A stretch of 64,000 nucleotides of DNA from the NCBI GenBank assembly GCA_963965975.1, contig OZ014422.1, positions 2,790,001 to 2,854,000 of the forward strand, read 5' to 3'. Below the pieces are notes generated by a model. It worked only from the letters and a program-made list of their open reading frames with translations. It had not been told where the DNA came from and made no database searches. Position numbers and translations under genes: made by a program. Of this stretch, positions 1 through 10,521 are shown piece after piece. Position 1 is the stretch's first letter. Each line of letters begins with the position of its first letter. This DNA comes from Xestospongia bergquistia. Taxonomy: Eukaryota; Porifera; Demospongiae; Haplosclerida; Petrosiidae.

Positions 1-1315
1 GCTCAACTTCAATGTTCACAAGATGACCCTGAAGATCACTTAGTTGCCACTCGTCATCTTACTGAACCAGGGAATCGTCGAAAGACAGCAGTATTGAGAA
101 GTTGGGCTGCTAAAGACCCTGAAGTGAAAGAGGTAAGGAAAAAGGATTTAGATATGACAGAAAGAGAAAGGGAGATTGTAACTTAAAATAGATTATGAAT
201 GTGGAGAAGCTTTGTAAAGTGGGCTCCAGACTGTCTGACCTGTATCAATTATCCTCCTTTTAGCCTTAAACTGTAATTTGTAGTGCACGTCACAGTAAAT
301 GGATGTTGTTATAGTAGAATTTCTTATTTAATATTGACTGTACATTTGATCTATATAAAGTACTTTTTATAGTAAAGAATACATTATGTAGGTACAATGA
401 AATTCAATATGTACTTTTACATACAATTGTTCATTAACACACTTACTTTACAGTATGACGTAATTATATATTACATAAAACACCCCACAACTTGTATCGT
501 AATGGATAAAATATTTGGCATCCTATAAACTTCTAGCTTCCTTCTAAATAATAAATTTTGTATTGTATTCTCATTCATATATTATATATCTCATTATTTA
601 GATTCCATCTGATCTTAACCTTGAAATTAGCCGTAAGTTAAATATCCATGACAACTGGGTCATGTTGGGTGCCAGATTAAACCTGCTATCATCTGATGAC
701 ATCCAGCTACTTAGGACAGGCAATGCCGGAGACCCAGGTGCTAAAGTTCTCCAAAAATGGAGAGACAGTGAAAAAACATTTAAAGATCTCATTAATGGTA
801 AGTGATTTTTTCTATATAATCTAAAATGCTGATTTTCTTAAATAGGTCTCAGAGAGTTGCATCTTGACAATGTTGCTGATAAAGTAGAAGAAATGGCTAG
901 CTCTGATGATTTATCAGGACCACCTGTTTATCGATCAAAGATTATGGAAAAGAAGGTATAAATTGATAAACAGATAAATAAATTAGTGGATGGATCAATC
1001 AATAAAGTGACATACTTATACCTTCTTTAGTTACCTACTGAGTTTTTTGTTGAGCTGTCTAAAGCACTTAATATGGGTGATAGATGGGCTGCTCTGGGTG
1101 GCTATCTTAATTTACTAAAAACACTAGAAATTGAAAGTCTTCGTCAAAACCAACGTGTAGATAAAGGAGAATATGTACTTCAACTTTGGACTGATAGTCA
1201 CCTAACATTTCAAGACCTTATTAATGGGTTACGAAGTAACCAAGTGCGTTTAGATTCTTATGTCCAACGTATTGAGGAGATTATAAAGAGCCATCTCTCA
1301 AGTGCTAGATTATAA
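1..1315 (+). CDS. Tandem death-domain protein, C-terminal part (5' end outside window)
   Basis: Four exons splice in phase: 1-132, 602-797, 846-955 and 1031-1315. The product contains three related units. Two carry the pair 'KVLQKW..F.DLINGLR' and 'YVLQLW..F.DLINGLR', each preceded by 'NIHDNWVMLGARLNL' or 'NMGDRWAALGGYLNL'. The first exon ends with 'AVLRSWAAKDPEVKE', the tail of a third. An alpha-helical segment with a central W, a xxLGxxL helix and a late LxxW is typical of the death domain fold, which mediates homotypic assembly in apoptosis and innate immunity. No catalytic domain is visible in this part. The stop is followed by AT-rich intergenic DNA, and the next gene converges on it. 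The assignment rests on pattern recognition; the parent protein cannot be named because the 5' exons are missing. Confidence 0.75.
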
Positions 1316-1971
1316 AATTGTCGATTAGTGATAGAATTCACAATTTATTATTGATTTGGAAGATACATTTTATTATAGGAAATGTGTTTAGTAGTAGTCT
1401 CTTTATTTCATTATAAATTTTCTCATTCATTCTTACAACTATGTTCTAAAAAGACACTTGAGATTATATTTTTATCATGCTATGAAAATTGTTTGTATGT
1501 TATTGTACTTTATATTTGTTAATTTGCCCAGATTTTCTTCTTTTTTTTATACAAATAATACATTTCACATACAATTGCTAGATTATATATTTATGATGAA
1601 GAATCCTACTAGAATTGTTGGTATGTGTAACCTCCTACATCTTGGCTCATATTACTAATTAATTGTTATGTATGTCTCCTATTAGATCATTTCATAGTAT
1701 TGTGGTAATACAATACATTATTAATCATATTGTAACCTCAATGTAGTTACAAAGTCACTTGTCATAACAGAGAATTACTGCCAATTAGCTATCGTATAAA
1801 AATACATGATATTATATATATATAATGTATTACAATTATTGTAAAAAGTTTGAGCAATTATTTTAAAAAAATGAAATTAAGCAAAGATTTGAATCAAGTG
1901 ACATGGTGATTGATTGATTAATTGATATGAAAGATAAACACATACAGTTTTGGACAATTATTAACAAATTG
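1316..1971. other. Intergenic region between convergent genes
   Basis: AT-rich spacer between the 3' ends of the death-domain gene (+) and the next gene (-). It should hold both 3' UTRs. Short open frames occur, but none has splice context or protein-like composition. Nothing else is seen. Confidence 0.6.
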
Positions 1972-2957
1972 TTATGTGTTGGCAAAAACATCATCATCTT
2001 CGTCGAGTTCCTCATCCTCTATCTCCTCTTTCTCCTCAATTTCACTTCCACTATTATCATCTTCAACAACTATGATACAAGGAACTCTGGCTCCTCCATT
2101 CATTCCAATTAAATTTACTCCAGGCTCCACTTTAACCAACCAGTCCAACTGGTTACTCTCCTGAGAAGGAATTTTCTCACTTTCGTCACTAGAGTCTTCA
2201 GAACTCTCCCCCCTAGACCCCCAACCGTTAAGTAAAGGTGGTTGACTATGCACTCGTTCAATTGGTAAAGTTTTGCTACAGTAGGGAACTGTCAATTGCT
2301 CTTGAGTAGTATTGTGGACAACAATCTCGACATCAACTTTTGGAGGATTGCATCGACAACTTAGATCAGTTACGGCTTCTGAGAGTGAAACAATTCGATC
2401 TCTCATTGAACGATTTTCCTTAGTTAAATCGTTCTACATAAGAAATAATAAATATAATTACTTCTCTACTCTACAAACTATTATACCATTAGTTTGTACA
2501 GACTAATAATGCTTACTAGTTGACTTCGAATATTTGTAAGAGCATCTTCTAATTTAGACAATTGTTGGTCACTGCTACCGTTATTGGGCTGGTCTCCTTT
2601 ATTAGCAAGGTACTGGTAAAGTCTCAAGGATCGGTATTTGGAACTATTACTGTGCAGACTATTGCTGGTTGGACGTCCAATGATTCTACTCTGAGTGATT
2701 TGTAAGTTAGGCACACTGCCTTGCCTCTCTGAAGTAGCTCTTGTACGGTTTTGGAAACTTAGGAGCGAAGATATACTGTTTCTCCTCTCGTTTTCCTTTT
2801 TAAGCTGCAAACTGCTAGTGCTCTCAGAAAGTCTTCCTTTTAGGATCGATTCTGGTTGACAGGGAGACAAATCGTCATCCATATTACTGGTGTTAACAAA
2901 CAGTCCAATAGCCGACGGCAGAGATCCACTAAAATTTTCTTTTACACCTGACTGCAT
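1972..2957 (-). CDS. Unrecognised Ser-rich protein with short coiled coil and acidic tail
   Basis: Two coding exons, 2957-2517 and 2433-1972, join in phase 0 (CTA|gtaag, then atgtag|AAC) to give about 300 aa. The N-terminal half is serine/asparagine-rich and probably disordered. Residues around 130-175 (SKLEDALTNIRSQL, NDLTKENRSMRDRIVSL, SEAVTDL) have leucine heptads that predict a short coiled coil crossing the exon junction. The C-terminal third is a Ser/Glu/Asp stretch, then 'LDWLVKVEPGV', then a tail ending EEKEEIEDEELDEDDD. No known domain is assigned with confidence. An untranslated 5' exon is possible, because an acceptor-like 'tatag' lies just upstream of the ATG. Function unknown. 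Confidence 0.65.
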
Positions 2958-3002
2958 GTTAGTCTATAGTAGAAACTCCTTTAGTTTACACTTACAATGT
3001 GA

Positions 3003-3055
3003 CAACGCCTTGATGAAGTAGTAATGCGAACTACAATGCCTTGATGAAGTAGTTA
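3003..3055. repeat. Short direct repeat upstream of the 1972-2957 gene
   Basis: The motif 'gccttgatgaagtagt' occurs twice about 30 bp apart just upstream of the gene's ATG, around a plausible 5' UTR donor (catt|gtaag). It may be in the 5' UTR or promoter; function unknown. Confidence 0.5.
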
Positions 3056-3060
3056 TGGCG

Positions 3061-3318
3061 CCTAACCAATACGTTGAATACTTACAGATTAGCAATAATT
3101 AACAACTACTGTTCTAGTTTCATTATATAATATGGGAGGGTACAAATAAGGATGTGGCGTAATAATATCTAATCCTTTATGAGTCATAGCATGTTTTATA
3201 ATATTATTATTGCAATAATAATAATTATTATATAATAAAAATAATTATTATTAATTCTAATATGGCAAATGTGTGCAAGAAATAAATAAGTAAGATATAA
3301 CAAACAGAAAAAGGTTTT
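3061..3318. other. AT-rich intergenic spacer
   Basis: Contains an almost pure A/T stretch near 3199-3255 (ataat/attat runs). No open reading frame or RNA gene is recognised. It separates two genes on the minus strand. Confidence 0.5.
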
Positions 3319-3942
3319 TCATTTTATTGGACAACGTTGCATTGATGGGAGAGTTAACACACGTCTTGGAGAAAGAGTTTCTAACTCTTCTGGTACGGAA
3401 GATTGTGCTTCTAACTCTACTGGACCAGAAGATAGAACAAGTGAATTTGTTATTGAGGAAGACCTGTATGTTCTTTGCAATTGAGTAATTGATGTGTTTT
3501 TCTTACGCCTCAATGGAACACCACGACTACGTTGAAATTGTGGACTTCCCTTAATTTCTTCATCATCAGCTTCCATTTCAAAGTCAGAGTCATTGCTAGA
3601 CTTAAACATCATTTCGAAACCTCCATAACTGATTTCCTTTCTCTGATTACGAGGAGAATAACCTATTGGTTCAGACTTACGACGCAAGTAAGGAGGAGGA
3701 TGACATTGAACACTCAAAGTTTGAAAAGGACAGGCTTCCAAAGTACAACAACAGACAAAATTTTCTGTCTGATAAGTTAGTTCAGCAATTTCTTGAAGTT
3801 GATTTTTGATACCCTCCCAATATTGTTTGTTGTGTGCCTCTTCATAATACTCATCCTCTTCAGTGATAATTTGAATATAGTCCTCTACTTCTTGTATTGA
3901 TTTGAGCACACAGTCATGACTTCCTGCAGTCACCTACATCAG

Positions 3943-3975
<33 letters not shown>

Positions 3976-4031
3976 TCAATTATTTTATTTAAGCAATATA
4001 CTCTTACTGTGATTCTTGGCACTGAATCCAT
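3319..4031 (-). CDS. Unrecognised charged/serine-rich protein, 212 aa
   Basis: A 24-nt first coding exon (4031-4008) encodes MDSVPRIT and ends at ACA|gtaag. It joins in phase 0 at tgatgtag|GTG to the main exon 3933-3319, giving 212 aa and a TGA stop. The N-terminal 70 residues are helical and acidic (KSIQEVEDYIQIITEEDEYY), followed by a Cys-rich patch 'FVCCCTLEACPF'. The rest is low-complexity, with basic RRKK and many SP/SS sites, probably disordered and phosphorylated. The intron holds a (GA)n tract at about 3944-3974. No family is recognised. It lies 136 bp downstream of the JmjC gene on the same strand. Confidence 0.6.
3944..3974. repeat. (GA)n microsatellite in an intron
   Basis: Pure GA dinucleotide run in the 74-bp intron of the 3319-4031 gene, directly upstream of its acceptor when read on the minus strand (there a TC-rich polypyrimidine tract). 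Confidence 0.8.
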
Positions 4032-4167
4032 TCAAGTATGTCTTTGAAGTGTTTTCAAGTGATAAAAACAAAGTCAAAGTAGTACTATTTAACACTTAAT
4101 TCAATTAACAATTATTATCAATAAAATATGTAGTACTGAATAGACACAAATTATCAGTCAAAGTCTC

Positions 4168-4701
4168 TTATAGTCTTTGATACAGCTCTTCTTCTGATAT
4201 TCCAGCTAAGACAGAGAAGAAAGGGCACACATACTCCAGACCAACAACACGATGAACTAAATGTTCCAAATAGTTGGCAACACAGATTCTTATAGTAGCC
4301 CTACAAACGAACAATGTCATAATAGATAGTATAATATAACATTACTACAATCTATAGTGTTGTGTTACACTTAATTACTATAAACATGTGTGGTATGACA
4401 TATTTCCTCATGAGACGAATAATATGCTCAATATAAAGTATTTATTAATAAATAATTTATACGTCTTTCTTAAATGTGATATAATGTATAATTTGATAGA
4501 TATTATCATTCTTATAACTTACTCAACTGGTATATCTTTGAATAAATGACTAAGTGTGATTACTCCTTTCCTTAAAAGCGATCCATATTGGGTTTCCTAT
4601 AGAGAGGAGTATCAAACGAGGGAACAAAGTAACAAAGCGTTGAAGCGTGTCAACTATTTAGTATTTATTGTAATTATTGATTCCACGAAACACACACATA
4701 T

Positions 4702-4780
<79 letters not shown>

Positions 4781-7534
4781 CACACACACGGACACACACA
4801 CACACACACATGGACACATGGACACACAAATATTCACATGAATAATTTTATGTAATAAAGTGTGTATTTACCTTTTGATACCAATTTGTGTTTGAAAGGA
4901 GGTGATTAATTTCATGATAACATGTCATGTTTAATTTTATGTTATGTCTTAAAATGAGTGGTAAGTACCGCTAATGTGATAGAAAATAAACACATCATAT
5001 TTGAGTGAATAGATGAATGGATGGATGGATAGAAGAATAGATGGAGATGGATATATAAATGGAGGATGGATGGAATGATGGATAAAGTTATGACCAGATA
5101 TTGTATGTAATATTAACATACTTGTGTTACAAGATCATGGACAAAATGAAGTGAGTCTTCAATCCCAGCTGCTTCAATTATCTGAAATAAAAGATGAGAA
5201 CAGGTGCATACACAGGAAACCACTATATTCCTTATAAGGTAACTAAAGTACAAACTGTGGTAGTTAATGTTTTGTTACATTTGATAAACATGTAAAAGTA
5301 CATTTGTCATTAATCTCCATTAATAGTTACTGAGTTCTACACAAAACATCAGACAAAAGTGAGACTAGTTTACTGGTTAAGAAAGAGGAAAATGATCTCA
5401 TAATGGAGGGGGATTATTATAAGTGGTATAATGTATTATCTCAATTAGACAACATAGGTCATCACATACCATTCTGGCATAGATGTGTGTGGCAATGACC
5501 AGTTCAGTCCATTCCCAATGTTCTTTAAATGGTATTGATTTACTATAGCTATAATAATGATAGTAGTAACAAGTAATGAGAATTAATACTTTGAACAACA
5601 AGCATTTATGTTTAAAAGATAATTGTGTTAAAGACTATGATAATTGAAATATCTTGTCTCTAGTCACTACACTCACTACCAAATTACAAGGAAGAACAGC
5701 TGCTACACATAGTTACACTCACTCCCGCTCAGAGGAAGTACATATTGTTCAAAACAATAGCTTTATCTCATATTTGCTATACTCTTTCATTGGATATTAA
5801 ACTTATCAAGGAATGACAATATAAGACAGACACAAAACCTCTAGTTCATCTTTGAAAGAACCAATTATGATAAAATTAGAGAATGATTTATAATTAAGGA
5901 GATATTAAGGCAATGTTATTATTATCCTGATTTACTGACCAATCATCTCACAAAATAGATAGTTAGAGATGATACAATATATTCACTCACATGTTATTCA
6001 TTATAGTATACTCTGGTGCATCACTCCAGATATTAATAGAGACACTCTCTTCTAGTGTTTCAACATGATGATACCAATATGGTGGCACAACTAACATATC
6101 TCCTGGACCAACTTCTGCTACAAGCGCTTCAGAGCTAAGCAGAAAAATGCTAATAGTTAATATTAAAATGTTTAGCTAACATACCCAATAAAGAGAGGAT
6201 ATGTAGTTAAATTAACATTAAGAATATCCACTTGACTATGTCCATAATGCTAAAATAATTAATGTAACGGTTAATTACTCTATCTAACCATCTTTCCATT
6301 CATCCATATGTACATAGATCCATATGTCCATCCATCCATTTAGTGACATCATCCACCCACCCAATTAATTAACATACTGGGTGGAGACAAGGATATAAAT
6401 ACATTGTTTGATTCGATGGAAAGAGAGTAAATCGTTTTTTGCCTTGTAATTGGACAAAGAAGTTATAACTAGCATCATAGTGTGTGTGTGTAATGATACC
6501 CTCTCGTCCTATCCAAAGATTGATCTGAAATAAACAAATTAGTACAACTTGTGATAGTAATAGGGACTTACTTGTACGTTGTCTTCACTTAATATAAGAT
6601 CATTAATAGGTTGAATATAATGTAGTATGTCTGGAAATGTGGACCTATAAAGGGCTGGAATGAATAAATTATAATTGAGGCACTTGTTAACCTTAATTTA
6701 AGAACATCTTGACTAAAGTAATACCACGGACCTATATCAGGAGAGAGATTGGGTTGATCCTACACAAGAAGGAACACTAGATAGTAAACAATGATGGATG
6801 AATGGATGGGGATAGTCAGACAGATGGAAACAAACAATAAACTTACCCATCCCAAAAGTTTGGATATTGTAATGTTGATCTTCAAATTGTATTGCTCCCA
6901 TTTCTCATCCAGTACCATCGACTCCAGAGGTTTGTTATCATGAAATGTGATAAAAGTTCTCCTGTGTTCCTAAGAACATAGCAATAACATTATACAACAA
7001 GTTCTAACATAATGTACATACTTGGTGATATACTGCAACTTGAGATAGCTGGTTAGCAAGAAAGGAAGTGGTAAAGGTATTTCTAGCAGTCCATCTGTTA
7101 GTGAAAATTTAATAAGATATAATGTTGCTATTAACTACATACTTATCAGCAATTGTCTTAGTTAGTATTACAGGTACTCTCCAGTCAGCAATTTCCCTAC
7201 ACAGCGGAAATACACGACATAATTGTCATGTTAAACTTGGACATAGTTACATAAAGGATGTATTGAATGGCATAACATATCGAGTGACATTCTTTGTGGA
7301 ATATGGAACGCTATTTGTCGCGTAGGAAGAGAAAGGCAGCAAGGAAAAAGCTGCAAAATGGGTGGAGGTTGTTACACACCTACACAACCAGCAAATACCT
7401 GAATTCCAATATACACTGAGGAGACACCCTGTTATTAGAGCTAATAGCAAAGTTGCAACAGTCACATGTCTTATCGAGGAGACTGGACTTGACCTGTCTA
7501 CTTCCTTAGGAGCAGGCTTTTTTCTTCGAGGCAT
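4168..7534 (-). CDS. JmjC/cupin-8 domain protein with N-terminal membrane anchor
   Basis: Fourteen phase-consistent exons: 7534-7251, 7196-7143, 7094-7022, 6969-6847, 6759-6692, 6644-6572, 6524-6378, 6249-6185, 6134-5991, 5548-5470, 5181-5122, 4970-4872, 4596-4523 and 4300-4168, for 491 aa. Residues about 24-45 (VTVATLLLALITGCLLSVYW) after a basic N-terminus (PRRKK) form one transmembrane helix, predicting a type II protein with the domain in the lumen. The cupin-8 core has the iron ligands H-x-D in 'GIITHTHYDASYNFF', a 'GKKRFTLF' strand and the distal His in 'GDMLVVPPYWYHHVE', so an Fe(II)/2-oxoglutarate hydroxylase is likely; the substrate is unknown. A C-terminal helical region of about 190 residues follows. 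It resembles the JMJD5/TYW5/JMJD8 branch in layout. The exon 1 donor (TTTAT|gtaac) is chosen for phase; an alternative at about 7362 also fits. The acceptor at 5548 has an alternative 6 nt downstream. Confidence 0.8.
4688..4818. repeat. (CA)n microsatellite in an intron of the JmjC gene
   Basis: Long CA run with a few 'cacggacaca' and 'catggacaca' interruptions. It lies in the intron between the exons at 4596-4523 and 4970-4872 of the minus-strand JmjC gene. The histidine/threonine open frame across it is a by-product. Confidence 0.9.
5010..5080. repeat. Degenerate (TGGA)n tract
   Basis: Repeated atggatgga units in an intron of the JmjC gene. A similar tract, in opposite sense, is at about 6290-6345 (ccatccatt). 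Confidence 0.7.
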
Positions 7535-7656
7535 TATACTCGGTTATATAAGAGCATGTCGACAGTCAGCAATCAGAAATCCGTGTTACTAACTCCGGAT
7601 TTCACTATAAAAGGACGGATTGCAGGGCTGCTCATACATTTACTCTTACAGGTATC
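7535..7656. promoter_or_regulatory. Bidirectional promoter, JmjC gene (-) / DUF1295 gene (+)
   Basis: Only 122 bp separate the two divergent start codons. A TATA-box match 'tataaaagg' (7606-7614) lies about 45 bp before the plus-strand ATG. Upstream is a perfect 8-bp inverted repeat, gaaatccg (7576-7583) and cggatttc (7596-7603), a candidate dimeric protein site. Promoter function is inferred from position and motifs. Confidence 0.5.
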
Positions 7657-9025
7657 ATGGAGAACTTAACTCGCGGTTGCAGCAATGTAGTGGAGAGAGG
7701 GGTCGTGGTAATACCTCGAGACTGTGATAATCTAGTGCTCTGTTTACTTGTTACAATTGTAATGCAGCTGTCTTTCTACATTATTGCTTGTACATGCAAG
7801 TTTGACAAAGTGACTGATTTTGCTGGTGGCTCTAATTTTGTTATTTTAGCTCTTCTAACATTTGGACTCAGTGGGGTCAGTTTTGTTATTGAGAAGTAAA
7901 TTTACCTTTTATTTTTACTTACTATAGGCTTACAATGCACGTCAAATCATTACAACAGTACTGGTATTGTTATGGGGTATACGACTGGCTGGTTATCTGT
8001 TGTATCGTATTATAAAGATTGGAACTGATAAACGTTTTGATGCCGTCCGTGGAAATCCACTCAAATTTCTTGTCTTTTGGATATTTCAGATCTTATGGGT
8101 ATATATTGTGAGTTTTACAGTGATGTTTATCAATTCTCCTACATCACCTCGACCTGATTTTGATGACATTGTACCTCAGGATATTACTGTTATTATTGGT
8201 GCTATCATCTTTATTTTTGGACTTGGTTTAGAAACAATATCAGATCAAGTGAAATTCCAATTTCGTAATAATCCTGCAAATAAAGGAAAAATTTGCAATG
8301 TTGGTCCTTGGAGGTTCTCACGTCATCCTAACTATTTTGGTGAATTGTGTGTTTGGTGGGGCGTGTTTATCATCAGTACATCTATTCTGGAAACTTGGAA
8401 GTGGATAGCCGTTATCAGTCCACTTTTTATTACATTTTTATTGGTATTTGGTACTGGTGTACCACCATTAGAACGAAGTGCCGATAAAAGATATGGCAGG
8501 TAACTTCTATCATAGACTTAGTATATTGTACAATGTTTTATTAGTAGCCTTGGTCATTGTGCATGTATTTCAGAGATATTTTAAGTTTGTAAAGACCACT
8601 TGCTGTTTTTCCACTGAAATACAGTGGCTAAACACTGTTGAATACTTGTTGTTGTCACATACTAGATGAGGTTTTAAGCGTGTTAGTTAATACTTGTTGT
8701 TGTCACATACTAGATGAGGTTTTAAGCGTGTTAGTTAATACTTGTTGTTGTCACATATTAGATGAGGTTTTAAGTGTGTTAGTTAACTATGCTTTTTCTT
8801 TTTTTTTACAGAAACCCTGACTATCAAGAGTACAAAGCATCCACTAGTCCTATTATCCCATTTTTTCCTGCACTCTACAAGAGAATGAATTGGTTGAAAG
8901 TATTGTTCTGTTGTGAGTTTCCATTTTATAGTGTCAAAATTGAAGTTGATGAGGAAAAAGGAAGTGAGAATAACTCTATAGAAAATAGGAAAACTTCTGA
9001 CGAGACAACACCAATAAAATTATAA
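7657..9025 (+). CDS. DUF1295 / steroid 5-alpha-reductase-like membrane protein
   Basis: Three exons, 7657-7875, 7928-8499 and 8812-9025, splice in phase to 334 aa. The first donor is a weak GTCAGT, also used by the kelch gene at 21505. The protein has several hydrophobic helices and the DUF1295 signature: 'VTDFAGGSNF' near the start, 'NARQIITTVLVLLWGIRL', 'DKRFD', and the C-terminal nucleotide-binding block 'GPWRFSRHPNYFGE'. That block is shared with steroid 5-alpha-reductases and isoprenylcysteine methyltransferases. The family is thought to contain NAD(P)H-dependent reductases or related ER enzymes; the substrate here is unknown. The tail (EVDEEKGSE...) is charged and cytosolic-looking. Intron 2 holds a 48-bp minisatellite. 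Confidence 0.9.
8641..8784. repeat. Three-copy 48-bp minisatellite in intron 2 of the DUF1295 gene
   Basis: Three head-to-tail units start at 8641, 8689 and 8737. The first two look identical; the third has single-base changes (catat for catac, aagtg for aagcg). The unit length is a multiple of three, so one frame stays open through all copies, but it is intronic. Confidence 0.9.
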
Positions 9026-9159
9026 GTATTCTATTCTAAACTCCTCCAATAACATTAAATATGTCTCAAAAATTAATTTTCAAAAATATGATACAAATAT
9101 CATAAAACATTATTTTACTTAGAGACATTGTTCAACTTTTTCAGGTTACTATACCACTA

Positions 9160-10169
<1,010 letters not shown>

Positions 10170-10521
10170 TTGCTACATAATCAAAACAATACCTTCAATT
10201 CATTTAGTTTAATTCATGCACGCTCCCCTATAAATATATAGCCATTTTTATAAAATTAATGCTACTTAAAATAAAATATAAATACAGCTCCATAACATTT
10301 CATAAATGATAAAAAAGTAACTTATTCTTACGTGATGATAATAATTCTTCTCTTCTGCAAAACGTGGTCACTAAAAGTGTTAGTACTGCGCATGCTCAAA
10401 TTGAAAATTTAGAACGGTTGTTAAGACACGCCCCTTAGCAACTAAAATGGCGAAACATTGCTAAAGGGGGAATAAGCACCTGCACAGTCGTCCAGTCAGA
10501 GAGTAAATTATTTCAGCGAAA
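10170..10521. promoter_or_regulatory. Divergent promoter region, RPS2 (-) / DNAI2 (+)
   Basis: 352 bp between divergent ATGs, including the probable RPS2 5' UTR intron. An imperfect inverted repeat, ccccttagcaac (10431-10442) and ttgctaaaggggg (10458-10470), brackets 'taaaatggcg'. Each arm carries an RGYAAC-type half-site (AGCAAC, or TTGCT in reverse) like those in RFX X-boxes of ciliary genes. RFX control is inferred and unproven. Confidence 0.4.

Noticed and set aside
4688-4818. Possible CRISPR-like or structured array in repeats
   Set aside because: The repeats in this window are microsatellites or minisatellites without unique spacers, and the DNA is clearly eukaryotic.
4556-4855. His/Thr-rich open frame across the CA repeat
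   Set aside because: Translation of a microsatellite within an intron of the opposite-strand JmjC gene.
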